Position numbers and translations under genes: made by a program
The notes under the pieces: generated by a model
What the model saw: the letters and a program-made list of their open reading frames with translations, nothing else
Told to the model about the DNA's origin: nothing
Database searches by the model: none
In this document: positions 37,451 through 45,888 of the stretch, one piece after another
Numbering within the stretch: position 1 is the first letter of the stretch
Layout: every line of letters starts with the position of its first letter
Source of the DNA: Desulfospira joergensenii DSM 10085
GTDB taxonomy: Bacteria > Desulfobacterota > Desulfobacteria > Desulfobacterales > Desulfobacteraceae
Assembly: GCF_000420085.1 (NCBI RefSeq)
Contig: NZ_ATUG01000001.1
Location: forward strand, 1,883,223 to 1,947,222
Length of the DNA: 64,000 bases
Reading direction: 5' to 3'

Positions 37451-39322
37451 ATGGGCAAAACGCAGAAACCAGACATCCGGGAAGACCGGCAGGCCCCCAG
37501 ACGGCTCCAGAGCCTTTTGGAATTTCTGCCCGATCCCGTGTTTGCCTTTACCCTGGACTCCCGGGTGGATTATATCAATCCGGCCTTTGAGCGGGTCTTT
37601 GGCTGGACCCTGAAAGAGGTCCGGGGCAAAAAGATAAAATTTATCCCGGACCATCTCCTGGACGAGGCCAGAAAGGGGATGCAGGACCTGCTGGAACACA
37701 GGTCCGTTCATGACTTTGAAACCCAGAGATATACCCGGGACGGCCGGATCCTGGATATCCTGATCAACGGTTCCACCATCTTTGATGAAGACGATTCCCC
37801 CCTGGGCCATGTGCTTATCCTACGGGACATAACCGCCCAGAAACGGATCGAGCAAAGCCGGCAGATCATGTTCAGGATCTCCCGGGCTTTGCACAGCTAC
37901 CGGGATTTAAGGGCGCTTATCGCCTATATCAACCGGGAGATCAAGCTTTTGGTCGGGGTGGAGGGCAGCTTTATCCTGCTGGCAGATCAAAACCGGGATC
38001 AGCTTTTCTTTTACGCGGCCCGGTTCCGGGAGGACGCCTCGGATTCGAAATTTAAAACGATCCGGTTCCCGGCCGACCAGGGCGTTTCCGGCAGGGCCTT
38101 TACCTCGGGGGCCCCGGTTCTTGTCCCGGATGTCTCCAAGTGTGATTTCTATTACCAGCGGGTCAGTGACGAAACCGATCTTGTCACCCGGAACATGCTG
38201 TCCGTCCCGATCAAGCTCAAGGACAGGACCATCGGGGTGATTTCCGTGGTGAACAAGTCCAGCGGAGACTTTGACGGAACCGATGCGGAACTGCTGGCCA
38301 CGGTGGGCTCCACCATTGCCCTGCCCATTGAAAATGCCAGGATTCACGAAGAGCTGAAAAAATCCCACCGGGAGCTCAAGGCACTCAACCATGCAAAGGA
38401 CAAGGTCATCAATCACCTGGCCCATGAGATGAAAACCCCGGTGGCGGTCCTGGGGGCATCCATGAAACTTTTGGAAAAGAAGCTCACATCCATGGATATC
38501 CCCGGCACAGAGATCCAAACTGTTCTGGAGAGAAGTCAAAGAAACCTTGGCCGGATCCTGGACATCCAGTACGAGACCGAAGATCTTTTAAAGGAAAAAG
38601 ACTATAAAGCCTATCACCTGCTGACCCGCATGGCCGACGCCTGCAGGGATGAAATGGAGGTTCTGCTGGATACCTTTGGAAAGGACAAAGATCCAATCTC
38701 CCGGCTCCGGAAGGTCGTGGATGAATTTTTCGGGCCCAGAAAGACGCCTGCCCGAACCATCCGCCTGCACCACTATCTCAAGGACAGAATCGGGCACCTG
38801 GGCCATCAACTCCGGGAAAGAAAATGCCGGCTGACCACGGAACTTAAAGAGACCGCCCCGGTCGTCATCCCGGTCGAGGTTCTGGATATGGTCGTTGACG
38901 GATTGATCCGGAACGCCGTTGAATACACCCCGGACCCGGGCAGGATAAAGGTCCTGCTCCAGACCCGGGACAATTGTCCGGAAATGATCGTCCAAGATAC
39001 CGGGGTGGGGTTTACCCGTGAAAAGATCCATCTGATATTTGAAAATTATTTTACCCCGCCGGAATCCGGGGATTACGGGACGAAAAAACCTTTTGCCTTT
39101 AATGCCGGCGGCAACGGGTTTGACCTGCTCCGCATGCAGATCTTTTCCGAACGCTACAACTTCAGACTCCGGATCGATTCCCGGCGGTGCCGGGTTATCC
39201 CGACGGACCAGGATATCTGCCCCGGGGACATCTCCAGATGCAAGGCCTGCCAGACCCCTGAAGACTGCTTCAATTCCGGGGGAACCTCGGTTCATGTCCG
39301 GTTTATGGAGAGGGTTCAATAG
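37451..39322 (+). CDS. Cytoplasmic PAS-GAF histidine kinase with C-terminal Cys cluster
   Basis: 623 aa, no membrane segment. PAS at 18-135 (LQSLLEFLPDPVFAFTLDSRVDYINPAFERVFGW), GAF at 150-315 (LLVGVEGSFILLADQNRDQLFFYAA, GVISVVNKSSGDFDGTDAELLATVGS), a HisKA-like segment with INHLAHEMKTPVAVLGAS, and a HATPase (DGLIRNAVEYTPDPG, DTGVGFTREKIHLIFENYF). The last ~40 residues hold DICPGDISRCKACQTPEDCF, a C-x7-C-x2-C-x5-C cluster unusual after a kinase ATPase domain. Overlaps the start of the IlvY-like regulator (TAGTG). Signal unknown; the Cys cluster could bind iron or zinc. Confidence 0.88.
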   Translation: MGKTQKPDIREDRQAPRRLQSLLEFLPDPVFAFTLDSRVDYINPAFERVFGWTLKEVRGKKIKFIPDHLLDEARKGMQDLLEHRSVHDFETQRYTRDGRILDILINGSTIFDEDDSPLGHVLILRDITAQKRIEQSRQIMFRISRALHSYRDLRALIAYINREIKLLVGVEGSFILLADQNRDQLFFYAARFREDASDSKFKTIRFPADQGVSGRAFTSGAPVLVPDVSKCDFYYQRVSDETDLVTRNMLSVPIKLKDRTIGVISVVNKSSGDFDGTDAELLATVGSTIALPIENARIHEELKKSHRELKALNHAKDKVINHLAHEMKTPVAVLGASMKLLEKKLTSMDIPGTEIQTVLERSQRNLGRILDIQYETEDLLKEKDYKAYHLLTRMADACRDEMEVLLDTFGKDKDPISRLRKVVDEFFGPRKTPARTIRLHHYLKDRIGHLGHQLRERKCRLTTELKETAPVVIPVEVLDMVVDGLIRNAVEYTPDPGRIKVLLQTRDNCPEMIVQDTGVGFTREKIHLIFENYFTPPESGDYGTKKPFAFNAGGNGFDLLRMQIFSERYNFRLRIDSRRCRVIPTDQDICPGDISRCKACQTPEDCFNSGGTSVHVRFMERVQ

Positions 39323-40215
39323 TGGATATCCGGGCCCTGAAGCTGTTCAGACATCTGGCAGGCTCCCTCCATTTCGCCCGGACCAGCATGGCCTGTAATA
39401 TGACCCCTTCCGCCCTGACCCGGATGATCCAGCGGTTGGAGGCCGATGTGGGGGAAAGGCTCTTTGTCCGGGACAACCGGTCCGTTGAATTGACCCATGC
39501 CGGGCTGGCCTTTAAAAAATATGCCGACGATGTGATCCGGAGGTGGGAAACCCTCCAGGAGGAACTCTCCGAAGATGAGGTTCTCCAGGGGGAACTTTCC
39601 TTGTTCTGTTCGGTCACGGCTGCCTATGCCATTCTGCCCAATATCATCAATACCTACCGGCAGGCCCATCCAAAGGTCCAGATCCACCTGGAAACCGGGG
39701 ATCCTGCCAGGGCCCTGGACAAGCTCAGGAACCGGGATGCCGATGTCGTCATTGCCGCCATGCCCCGCCATCTGGACAAGGGGATCGAATTCATGGAGCT
39801 GACGGCCAGCCCCCTGGTATTCATCGGCCCCAGGCGCTTCCCGGGCACCATTCTCTACAGGGAAGACAAGAAAATCGACTGGGAAAAGACCCCGTTTATC
39901 ATCCCGGATACAGGTTTGAGCCGGGAACGCCTGGACATCTGGTTTGCCGAAAATCAGATTCTTCCCAATGTCTACTCCCAGGTCTCGGGTCATGAAGCCA
40001 TCATCGCCCTGGTCAGCCTGGGATGCGGGATCGGCCTGATCCCCAGGCTTGTCCTGGAAAAAAGCCCGGTTCCCAAGGATGTGATCGTCCTGGAAAAGGC
40101 CCCGGAACTGCCGGCCTTTATCCTGGGGCTGTGCACCCTGCGCAAGAACCTTTCCAATGCCCGGATCAAGGCCCTGTGGACCCTGGCCGGAGGACAGGGA
40201 AAAGACTCTTCCTGA
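39322..40215 (+). CDS. ilvY: LysR-family regulator, IlvY-like
   Basis: 297 aa starting with GTG 39322, overlapping the kinase stop. N-terminal winged HTH (ALKLFRHLAGSLHFARTSMACNMTPSALTRMIQRLEADVGERLFVRDNRSVELTHAG) is the IlvY pattern, and the effector domain starts at about residue 95 (GELSLFCSVTAAYAILPNIINTYRQAHPKVQIHLETGDP). IlvY activates ilvC in response to acetolactate or acetohydroxybutyrate in enterobacteria; no ilvC is next to it here, so the target is unknown. Its translational coupling with a histidine kinase is unusual. Confidence 0.82.
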   Translation: MDIRALKLFRHLAGSLHFARTSMACNMTPSALTRMIQRLEADVGERLFVRDNRSVELTHAGLAFKKYADDVIRRWETLQEELSEDEVLQGELSLFCSVTAAYAILPNIINTYRQAHPKVQIHLETGDPARALDKLRNRDADVVIAAMPRHLDKGIEFMELTASPLVFIGPRRFPGTILYREDKKIDWEKTPFIIPDTGLSRERLDIWFAENQILPNVYSQVSGHEAIIALVSLGCGIGLIPRLVLEKSPVPKDVIVLEKAPELPAFILGLCTLRKNLSNARIKALWTLAGGQGKDSS

Positions 40216-40308
40216 TCCCGGGGTTCGGACTTGTACAGAAACTGGATTTCCTGTATGGATACGGAAAGAAAATTATTGGGGGAGGAAAGGAAAACCTGGG
40301 AAATATAA

Positions 40309-40869
40309 ATGAGCATAAAATTCTGTAATATCTGCGGGGCAGAGGTTGAAAAGGCAATCCCAAGGGATGACGACCATGTGCGGGCCGTGTGCACCCGATG
40401 CGGGAACATCCAGTATGAAAATCCCAAAATGGTGGTGGGGTGCCTCCCGGTCCTGGAAGACAGGATTCTCATGTGCCGGCGGAATATTGAACCCAGAAAA
40501 GGAATGTGGACCCTGCCGGCAGGATATCTTGAAAACGGTGAATCCGTCCAGGACGGGGCTGTGCGGGAGAGCTTCGAAGAGACCGGATCCCGGGTGAGGC
40601 TCATCGCCCCCTACCGGATGTTTAATATTGTCTTTGTCCGCCAGATCTATCTCATTTTCAGGGCAGATCTTCTGGATGAGAATTTCGGCCCCACCACGGA
40701 AAGCCTGGAAGTCAAATTGTTTGATCCGGACCGGATCCCCTGGGATGAGATGGCCTTTGAAGTGATCCGCCAGACCCTGAAGGACTATCTTTCGGACCGA
40801 AAAAACCAGGCCTTTGATTTCAGGATAAAAGACCTGGCGCCGCCGCCGGCAGGTTTCAAACTCGGTTAA
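40309..40869 (+). CDS. NUDIX hydrolase with N-terminal zinc ribbon
   Basis: 186 aa. Zinc ribbon at residues 6-35 (CNIC ... CTRCG), then GMWTLPAGYLENGESVQDGAVRESFEETGS, which fits the Nudix box G-x5-E-x7-R-E-x2-E-E-x-G. This layout is that of NADH-pyrophosphatase-like or ADP-ribose-pyrophosphatase-type enzymes. It hydrolyses a nucleoside-diphosphate derivative in the cytoplasm. Start preceded by GGGAAATATAA. Stands alone between a LysR gene and a convergent HD-GYP gene. Confidence 0.92.
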   Translation: MSIKFCNICGAEVEKAIPRDDDHVRAVCTRCGNIQYENPKMVVGCLPVLEDRILMCRRNIEPRKGMWTLPAGYLENGESVQDGAVRESFEETGSRVRLIAPYRMFNIVFVRQIYLIFRADLLDENFGPTTESLEVKLFDPDRIPWDEMAFEVIRQTLKDYLSDRKNQAFDFRIKDLAPPPAGFKLG

Positions 40870-40906
40870 ACTCCAGGATCAGTCCCCCCGGCACTATCCG
40901 GAATTC

Positions 40907-41821
40907 TTACCTGATCAGGCAGGATGTAAACTGTTTGAAAATCTTTTTGGAAAATTTCCCTCCAAGAGTCTCATCCTTGATCAAACTCAGGGAGTCAAAG
41001 GGTTTTTTCCGTTTCCTGAACTCCTTGGTCCAATAGGTCAGGGATTCGTAGGAGTCAATAAGCCCGATGACCTGGCTTTCATAGGCGATATCCCGGGTCT
41101 GATGGGGGTAACCGCTGCCGTCTATTCTCTCGTGGTGCTCCAGGGCGATCCGGGAAACCAGTTCATTAAAATTCGTGGTCTGGACGATAATTTCATGGCC
41201 GAAAAGCGTATGGCCGGAATAGATTTTAAACTCTTTTTCCGTGAGCCGCTCTTTTTTTTCTATAATGGCTTTGTCGATTTCCACGGTTCCCACATCATGG
41301 ATAAGCGCGCCCAGACCCATCCACTTTGTCCGGCTTCTGTCCATGCCGTGGAAGAGACAGAACTGAAGGACCAGCGCCGTAACATTGACCGAGTGCTCCA
41401 CCATGACCCTGGACTTTGCCGCAATCCGGGTCAAATAATCCAGGGCCCGGCGATCTTCCTCGTATGCATCCAGCAGAATTTCAATGGTCTCGGGCAGGGC
41501 GTCCATGACCTTTTCCTGGCCCGGGGTCAGGGCCTCATCCACAATCCGGCAGAGGGTGTCCTTAACCTGATTCAGCCCTCCGGCCGCGATACTTTCCCGG
41601 ATTCCCCCATTCATGGAGGCGGTCATCTCTTCCAGGGCACTGTCCCTGTCCCCGGCCCGGATAAAAAGATCGGGAAGCCCGGGATCCTTGGCCCAGAATT
41701 GATCCAGCACACTGCCTTCCCTTTTATAGAGGACAAACTCCCCGTCCGTTGGCTGGTGGAACAGGGAAACATCCTTTAACAATAAAACATGGGAAGATCT
41801 TACAGGCAGATATTCGCTCAT
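40907..41821 (-). CDS. HD-GYP domain phosphodiesterase
   Basis: 304 aa. A ~130-residue N-terminal region precedes the HD-GYP domain at about 135-300: MVEHSVNVTALVLQF, the metal HD LGALIHDVGTVEID, GHTLFGHEI, and the GYP loop LEHHERIDGSGYPH. Complete HD and GYP motifs suggest active cyclic-di-GMP hydrolysis, a property of this family. N-terminal partner domain not recognised. Single gene, convergent with the NUDIX gene. Confidence 0.9.
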   Translation of the reverse strand: MSEYLPVRSSHVLLLKDVSLFHQPTDGEFVLYKREGSVLDQFWAKDPGLPDLFIRAGDRDSALEEMTASMNGGIRESIAAGGLNQVKDTLCRIVDEALTPGQEKVMDALPETIEILLDAYEEDRRALDYLTRIAAKSRVMVEHSVNVTALVLQFCLFHGMDRSRTKWMGLGALIHDVGTVEIDKAIIEKKERLTEKEFKIYSGHTLFGHEIIVQTTNFNELVSRIALEHHERIDGSGYPHQTRDIAYESQVIGLIDSYESLTYWTKEFRKRKKPFDSLSLIKDETLGGKFSKKIFKQFTSCLIR

Positions 41822-41956
41822 AATGTCAGTATGATCGCCTTTTTTTATTTTAAAAATGTTCCGGAAGCCTGTGCGGCTTAATTTCAGGGAATCGTAAGAT
41901 AAAAATTAAAACAATTGAATGGAGATGTCAACCAGGGGGGCTGAACCGGAACCGGA

Positions 41957-42757
41957 TCACCGGGCCAGGATCCGCCGGGCATGGGTGAACACGGCGAAAT
42001 TGGTTCTCCGGACAAAGCCGGCGATGGTGATGCCCATCTCCTCTGCCAGCAGGACGCTCTGGTGGGTGGGGGCCCCCCTGGAGGCCAGAATGGGGATATC
42101 CAGCCGCCGGGCCTTGTGAAGGATCTCAGAGGAAATCCGGCCCGTGGTGGCCAGGACGATATTGCTGCAGTCTGTCCCCTCCATGAGCAGGGTGCCGATG
42201 ATCTTGTCCACGGCATTGTGACGGCCGATATCGTCGATGTGAAACCCGGGAAGGGCCCCGTTGACGCTCACGGCAGCCGAATGGACCCCGCCCGTGGTAT
42301 TGTGGAGAGTGGAGCATTTCTGGAGCCAGCCCATGGTGCGGATGATATCCTCTCCCGGGATCCGGACGGAACTCTCAATGGGATGGCGGCCGGAAAGCTC
42401 CATCATGGAGGTGTACATCACCCCTTTGCCGCATCCCGAGGTATAGACTCTTTTCCCCAGCAGATCCGGATCCATGAGATCCCTTACCCGGATCTCCATG
42501 CGCCACTTTTTCCGGTCCAGGTCCATGCCGAGGATATCGTCTGCAGCCTTGATAAAGCCGGATGTAAACAAAAAACCGCAGGCAAAGGCCTTGAGATGGG
42601 AAGGGGTGCACATGAGTGTGGCGATTTCCCGGTCATTGACCTCAAAGGTCAGGGGGACTTCCGCCGCCACATGGGTCTGCTCCTCTTTCAAAGAATGATT
42701 CCGGTACCGGGTAATGGTGTGGGGGATCATCTCCCCCAGTTCATTGTCATGATCCAT
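41957..42757 (-). CDS. fdhD: FdhD, formate dehydrogenase accessory sulfurtransferase
   Basis: 266 aa from ATG 42757 (AGGGG upstream); the GTG at 42763 is the alternative. Family signatures: VNDREIATLMCTPSHLKAFACGFLFTSGFI, YTSGCGKGVMYTSM (conserved Cys near 110), GGVHSAAVS, DIGRHNAVDKIIG, TGRISSEILHKARRLDIPILASRGAPTHQSVLLAEEMGITIAGFVR. FdhD transfers sulfur to the molybdenum/tungsten cofactor of formate dehydrogenases, expected in sulfate reducers. No formate dehydrogenase genes are adjacent. Confidence 0.95.
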   Translation of the reverse strand: MDHDNELGEMIPHTITRYRNHSLKEEQTHVAAEVPLTFEVNDREIATLMCTPSHLKAFACGFLFTSGFIKAADDILGMDLDRKKWRMEIRVRDLMDPDLLGKRVYTSGCGKGVMYTSMMELSGRHPIESSVRIPGEDIIRTMGWLQKCSTLHNTTGGVHSAAVSVNGALPGFHIDDIGRHNAVDKIIGTLLMEGTDCSNIVLATTGRISSEILHKARRLDIPILASRGAPTHQSVLLAEEMGITIAGFVRRTNFAVFTHARRILAR

Positions 42758-42825
42758 TTCCACATCCCCTTTTCATTGCCGACGGGAATCCAGGTTTGGC
42801 AGACGGGTGAGTTTTCGTCCAAACA

Positions 42826-43494
42826 CTAGTCTGCTCCGTAGGTGTCGAGGTATAGATCTATTTTATCCATCATGGGCTTATCCAAAACCACTTTACCGCT
42901 CACCTCCCGGTTGAACAGATATTCCTTGATATCCGTGAGGGTGACAATGGAAAAAATGGGAATTCCCAGGATCTCCTCCACCTCTTTAAGGGCGTTTTTC
43001 TCGGTCTTGCCCTTTTCCTGGCGGTTTACGCTGATGACGATGCCCTTGACCCGGGGATTTTCACAGGTCTTCAGGATATCCAGGGACTCCCGGATGGCCT
43101 TGCCCGAGGTGATGACATCGTCCACCAGGATGAGCCGGGTCTGACCGGTCAGTGTCATACCCACCACCTGGCTCTTGTCGGCATAGGTTTTGGCCTCTTT
43201 TCTGTTGAACACGTAGCCCTTGTCCAGGCCTGCCTCGGACAGGGCCATGGCCGCAGAGATGCAGAGGGGAATTCCCTTGTAGGCCGGACCGTAGATCCCG
43301 TCGAAATCCGAGCCGAAATGCTCCTGAACCGCCCTGGCATAGTAAGTTCCCAGTTTTTTGATTTTTCCACCGGTGTCAAACATGCCCGTATTGATAAAAT
43401 AGGGGGCGATTCTCCCGCTCTTCAACTCAAACTCCCCGAACTTCAAGGCACCGCATTCCACCAGAAACTCGATAAACTCTTCCTTATAGGTCAT
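42826..43494 (-). CDS. pyrE: Orotate phosphoribosyltransferase PyrE
   Basis: 222 aa. Converts orotate and PRPP to OMP. PRPP-binding motif LILVDDVITSGKAIRESL, and DGIYGPAYKGIPLCISAAMAL, FNRKEAKTYADKSQVVG match the PyrE family. Located after pyrK in the same orientation with a 51-nt gap, so probably the third gene of a pyrD-pyrK-pyrE operon. Start preceded by AGAAAGGAAGTTTC. Confidence 0.96.
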   Translation of the reverse strand: MTYKEEFIEFLVECGALKFGEFELKSGRIAPYFINTGMFDTGGKIKKLGTYYARAVQEHFGSDFDGIYGPAYKGIPLCISAAMALSEAGLDKGYVFNRKEAKTYADKSQVVGMTLTGQTRLILVDDVITSGKAIRESLDILKTCENPRVKGIVISVNRQEKGKTEKNALKEVEEILGIPIFSIVTLTDIKEYLFNREVSGKVVLDKPMMDKIDLYLDTYGAD

Positions 43495-43545
43495 GAAACT
43501 TCCTTTCTCTGCTCTTGCTGTTCTCGCTGATAACTGTTCTCGCTT

Positions 43546-44385
43546 TCAGGAACATCTCCAGGTTGCATACTCCTCTAACCTCACCGGCTTCCCCGATTTA
43601 AGCAGGGCCGTCCGGTTAAAATCCTCCAGGGTGCGGAGAATTTCGGATCCAAAAACCGGGCCGTCGCTGCAGACCACCTGCCCTCCGCAGACACAGGCTC
43701 CGCAGACCCCGAATCCGCACCGCATATACCGTTCCAGGGAAACCTGGCAGGGAAGGCCATGGTCTTCACAGATTTCAAACACCCGGTGCATCATGATCTC
43801 AGGGCCGCAGGCATAGACCATGTCCAAGGGTTTTTGCCCGGATTGGGTCCGGGTATGAATCTCCTCTTCCAGGAGATCGGTGACAAAGCCTTTATGGCCC
43901 AGGCTGCCGTCGTCTGTGCAGATCCTCCGGTCAAGTTCAAACCGGTCCGGATAGAGAATAAACTCTTTGGACCGGGCTCCGTGGATCAGGCAGACCTTGG
44001 GATCCAGTTGCTCCACCAGACAGGCCAGGGGGGCCATGCCGCATCCCCCGGCCACCACAGCCACATCCGGGGATGAAATAATCTCAAATCCCTTCCCAAA
44101 GGGGCCTCTGAATCCCACAAGATCCCCGGGAGAAAGGCTGACCGCCTTCTTTGAAAAAAGGCCCTTGGCCTCCACGGTGATGCCGAAGCGGTCCGGGGAA
44201 TGATAGGAAATAGTATAGGGCTTTTCATCGACTCCCGGAATCCAGACCATGACAAACTGGCCGGGGCTAAAATCCATGGGAGCATCGAAAAACAGGGTGG
44301 CAAAGGTGGGGCCGTGAACCTGAACTTCCGCTACCCGGATCATGACGGGTTTCTGTTCTTCTCTGTGTTTTGTGTCCGGGTTCAT
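43546..44385 (-). CDS. pyrK: Dihydroorotate dehydrogenase electron-transfer subunit PyrK
   Basis: 279 aa. FAD domain (FDAPMDFSPGQFVMVWIPGVDEKPYTIS), NAD(P)-binding region (VAVVAGGCGMAPLACLVEQL) and the C-terminal 2Fe-2S cysteines in MRCGFGVCGACVCGGQVVCSDGPVF. It passes electrons from dihydroorotate dehydrogenase B to NAD+. Overlaps the pyrD stop by four nt, a sign of translational coupling. Confidence 0.96.
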   Translation of the reverse strand: MNPDTKHREEQKPVMIRVAEVQVHGPTFATLFFDAPMDFSPGQFVMVWIPGVDEKPYTISYHSPDRFGITVEAKGLFSKKAVSLSPGDLVGFRGPFGKGFEIISSPDVAVVAGGCGMAPLACLVEQLDPKVCLIHGARSKEFILYPDRFELDRRICTDDGSLGHKGFVTDLLEEEIHTRTQSGQKPLDMVYACGPEIMMHRVFEICEDHGLPCQVSLERYMRCGFGVCGACVCGGQVVCSDGPVFGSEILRTLEDFNRTALLKSGKPVRLEEYATWRCS

Positions 44386-45296
44386 TTTGACCCTTCCTTT
44401 CCATGGGCCGCGCCGATGATATCCTTGATGTCTGTATCATGATCCCCAAGCCAGGATGAAAGTTCCGAGTTCACCTCATCAAACACCTTCATGCCCCGGT
44501 AGAGAACGGCGGATCCCATGCCCACCAGACTGGCCCCGGCCATGATCATCTCCACGGCATCCTTTCCCGTGGTGATGCCTCCCAGGCCGATGATGGGGAT
44601 GGATACGGCCCGGAATATGTCATAGACGCATCTGACGGCAATGGGGCGGATCATGGGGCCGGACAATCCCCCCTTTTTAAAAGCCAGCACCGGCATTCTG
44701 GATTCAATGTCAATGACCATTCCCGGTCCTGCCGTATTCACGGCGCAGATGGCGTCGGCACCGGCATCCTCACAGGCTTTGGCGATTTTCCCGATATCCG
44801 GGGCCTGGGGGGTGAGCTTGGCGATCAGGGGAACGTCGATGACCTTTTTCACGGCCGACACCACCTCAAAGGAAGAGGTCTCGTCAATGCCGAAGATCAT
44901 GCCGTGCTGCTCGGAGTTGGGACAGGAGATATTGATCTCTAGGAAATCGGGATTTCTTTTGGACACCGATTCCGCCACCATCTGATATTCCTTTACCGAT
45001 CCCCCGTAGATACTGGCGTTCAGGGGAAAGGTTCTCTTTTCCAGGGCTGCCCATTCCTCATCCATATTGTCAAACCCGGGAGAGGGCAGGCCCACGGCAT
45101 TGATCATCCCGTGGCCCAGATTGATGACCGTGGGATTTTTATGCCCGTCCCGGGGCCCGGGCCCGATGGACTTCATGGTCACCAGGCCGCAGCCGCTGTC
45201 AAAGACCCGCTGGAGGCTGTCAAAACTGGAGCCCAGCACCCCTGAGGCCAGCACGGTCGGATTTTTCAATTTTTTTCCCAGGAAAAGAACTTCCAT
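44382..45296 (-). CDS. pyrD: Dihydroorotate dehydrogenase B catalytic subunit PyrD
   Basis: 304 aa. FMN-barrel protein oxidising dihydroorotate to orotate: NPTVLASGVLGSSFDSL, NAVGLPSPGFDNM, FLEINISCPNSEQHG (class 1B catalytic Cys in ISCPN), IAKLTPQAPDIGKIAKACEDAGADAICAVNT, SGPMIRPIAVRCVYDIF and IIGLGGITTGKDAVEMIMAGASLVGMGSA. First gene of the pyrD-pyrK-pyrE unit. A cluster of inverted repeats lies just upstream, at 45481-45654. Confidence 0.97.
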   Translation of the reverse strand: MEVLFLGKKLKNPTVLASGVLGSSFDSLQRVFDSGCGLVTMKSIGPGPRDGHKNPTVINLGHGMINAVGLPSPGFDNMDEEWAALEKRTFPLNASIYGGSVKEYQMVAESVSKRNPDFLEINISCPNSEQHGMIFGIDETSSFEVVSAVKKVIDVPLIAKLTPQAPDIGKIAKACEDAGADAICAVNTAGPGMVIDIESRMPVLAFKKGGLSGPMIRPIAVRCVYDIFRAVSIPIIGLGGITTGKDAVEMIMAGASLVGMGSAVLYRGMKVFDEVNSELSSWLGDHDTDIKDIIGAAHGKEGSK

Positions 45297-45480
45297 GGCA
45301 GATATTTTATCCCCTCTTTGTTAATCTTTATCCGGTCCTTTTACCATAAACCAGGATCCTTTTTCCATGATTTTTGTCTCCATCCCCCCGGCTGGAAAAA
45401 AAAAGGCGGGGAAGGAATAGACACTTCTAAAACCCTTTCCAAATGCCACAATTATCATCACCGGTTCTCCTATCGGGGGA

Positions 45481-45654
45481 GGCCGGGGCGGACTGCGGCG
45501 GAGACATCGAGTGGGATTTTGTAGAGCCTCTTGCTTGGATCACACGGTTAAAAAGGGAAACTGTCTGAACGAAGTGAGTTTTTCCCTTTCCGTGTGGTTC
45601 AAGTTAGAGGCTCTCAAAATTCTTCACTCTTCGGAGGCGCAGTCTGTTCCGGCC
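45481..45654. repeat. 174-nt imperfect inverted repeat (possible MITE or structured element)
   Basis: Arms of about 80 nt each with matching blocks in mirrored order: GGCCGG (45481)/CCGGCC (45649), GACTGCG (45491)/CGCAGTC (45638), GAGTG/CACTC, ATTTTG/CAAAAT, AGAGCCTCT (45523)/AGAGGCTCT (45606), CTTG/CAAG, CACACGG (45541)/CCGTGTG (45590), AAAGGGAAA (45552)/TTTCCCTTT (45581), around a 20-nt loop (45561-45580). No coding sequence is recognisable in the 592-nt gap 45297-45888. It marks the boundary between the pyr genes and the cassette array. Confidence 0.8.
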
Positions 45655-45736
45655 GGGGATGAAGATTCTTGCCACTTCAAACCGGACTGCTCAGGAATTA
45701 CCACCACCTTTGAAACACGGACCACACTCTCCTCGA

Positions 45737-45808
45737 ATATTGATTATATGTAAAACCGCATAATCAATATCAGTGGAATCCCTTGACTTTTCAATGGGTT
45801 TTACATAT
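45737..45808. repeat. Nested inverted repeats before the cassette array
   Basis: Perfect 11-bp arms ATATTGATTAT (45737-45747) and ATAATCAATAT (45760-45770), and a second overlapping pair of perfect 12-bp arms ATATGTAAAACC (45746-45757) and GGTTTTACATAT (45797-45808). Could be a recombination site, a truncated insertion-element end, or a promoter operator (a CTTGAC hexamer lies between the outer arms). Confidence 0.65.
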
Positions 45809-45888
45809 GGGGTTTGGGGAAAGAGTAAAAAATCGGAAATTACGTAAATACATATAATCTATGTTATGTTTCCTAACTTACAATTCAT

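Noticed and set aside
45298..45888. Integron integrase upstream of the array
   Set aside because: No open frame of suitable length or tyrosine-recombinase motif exists in the gap; only inverted repeats are present.
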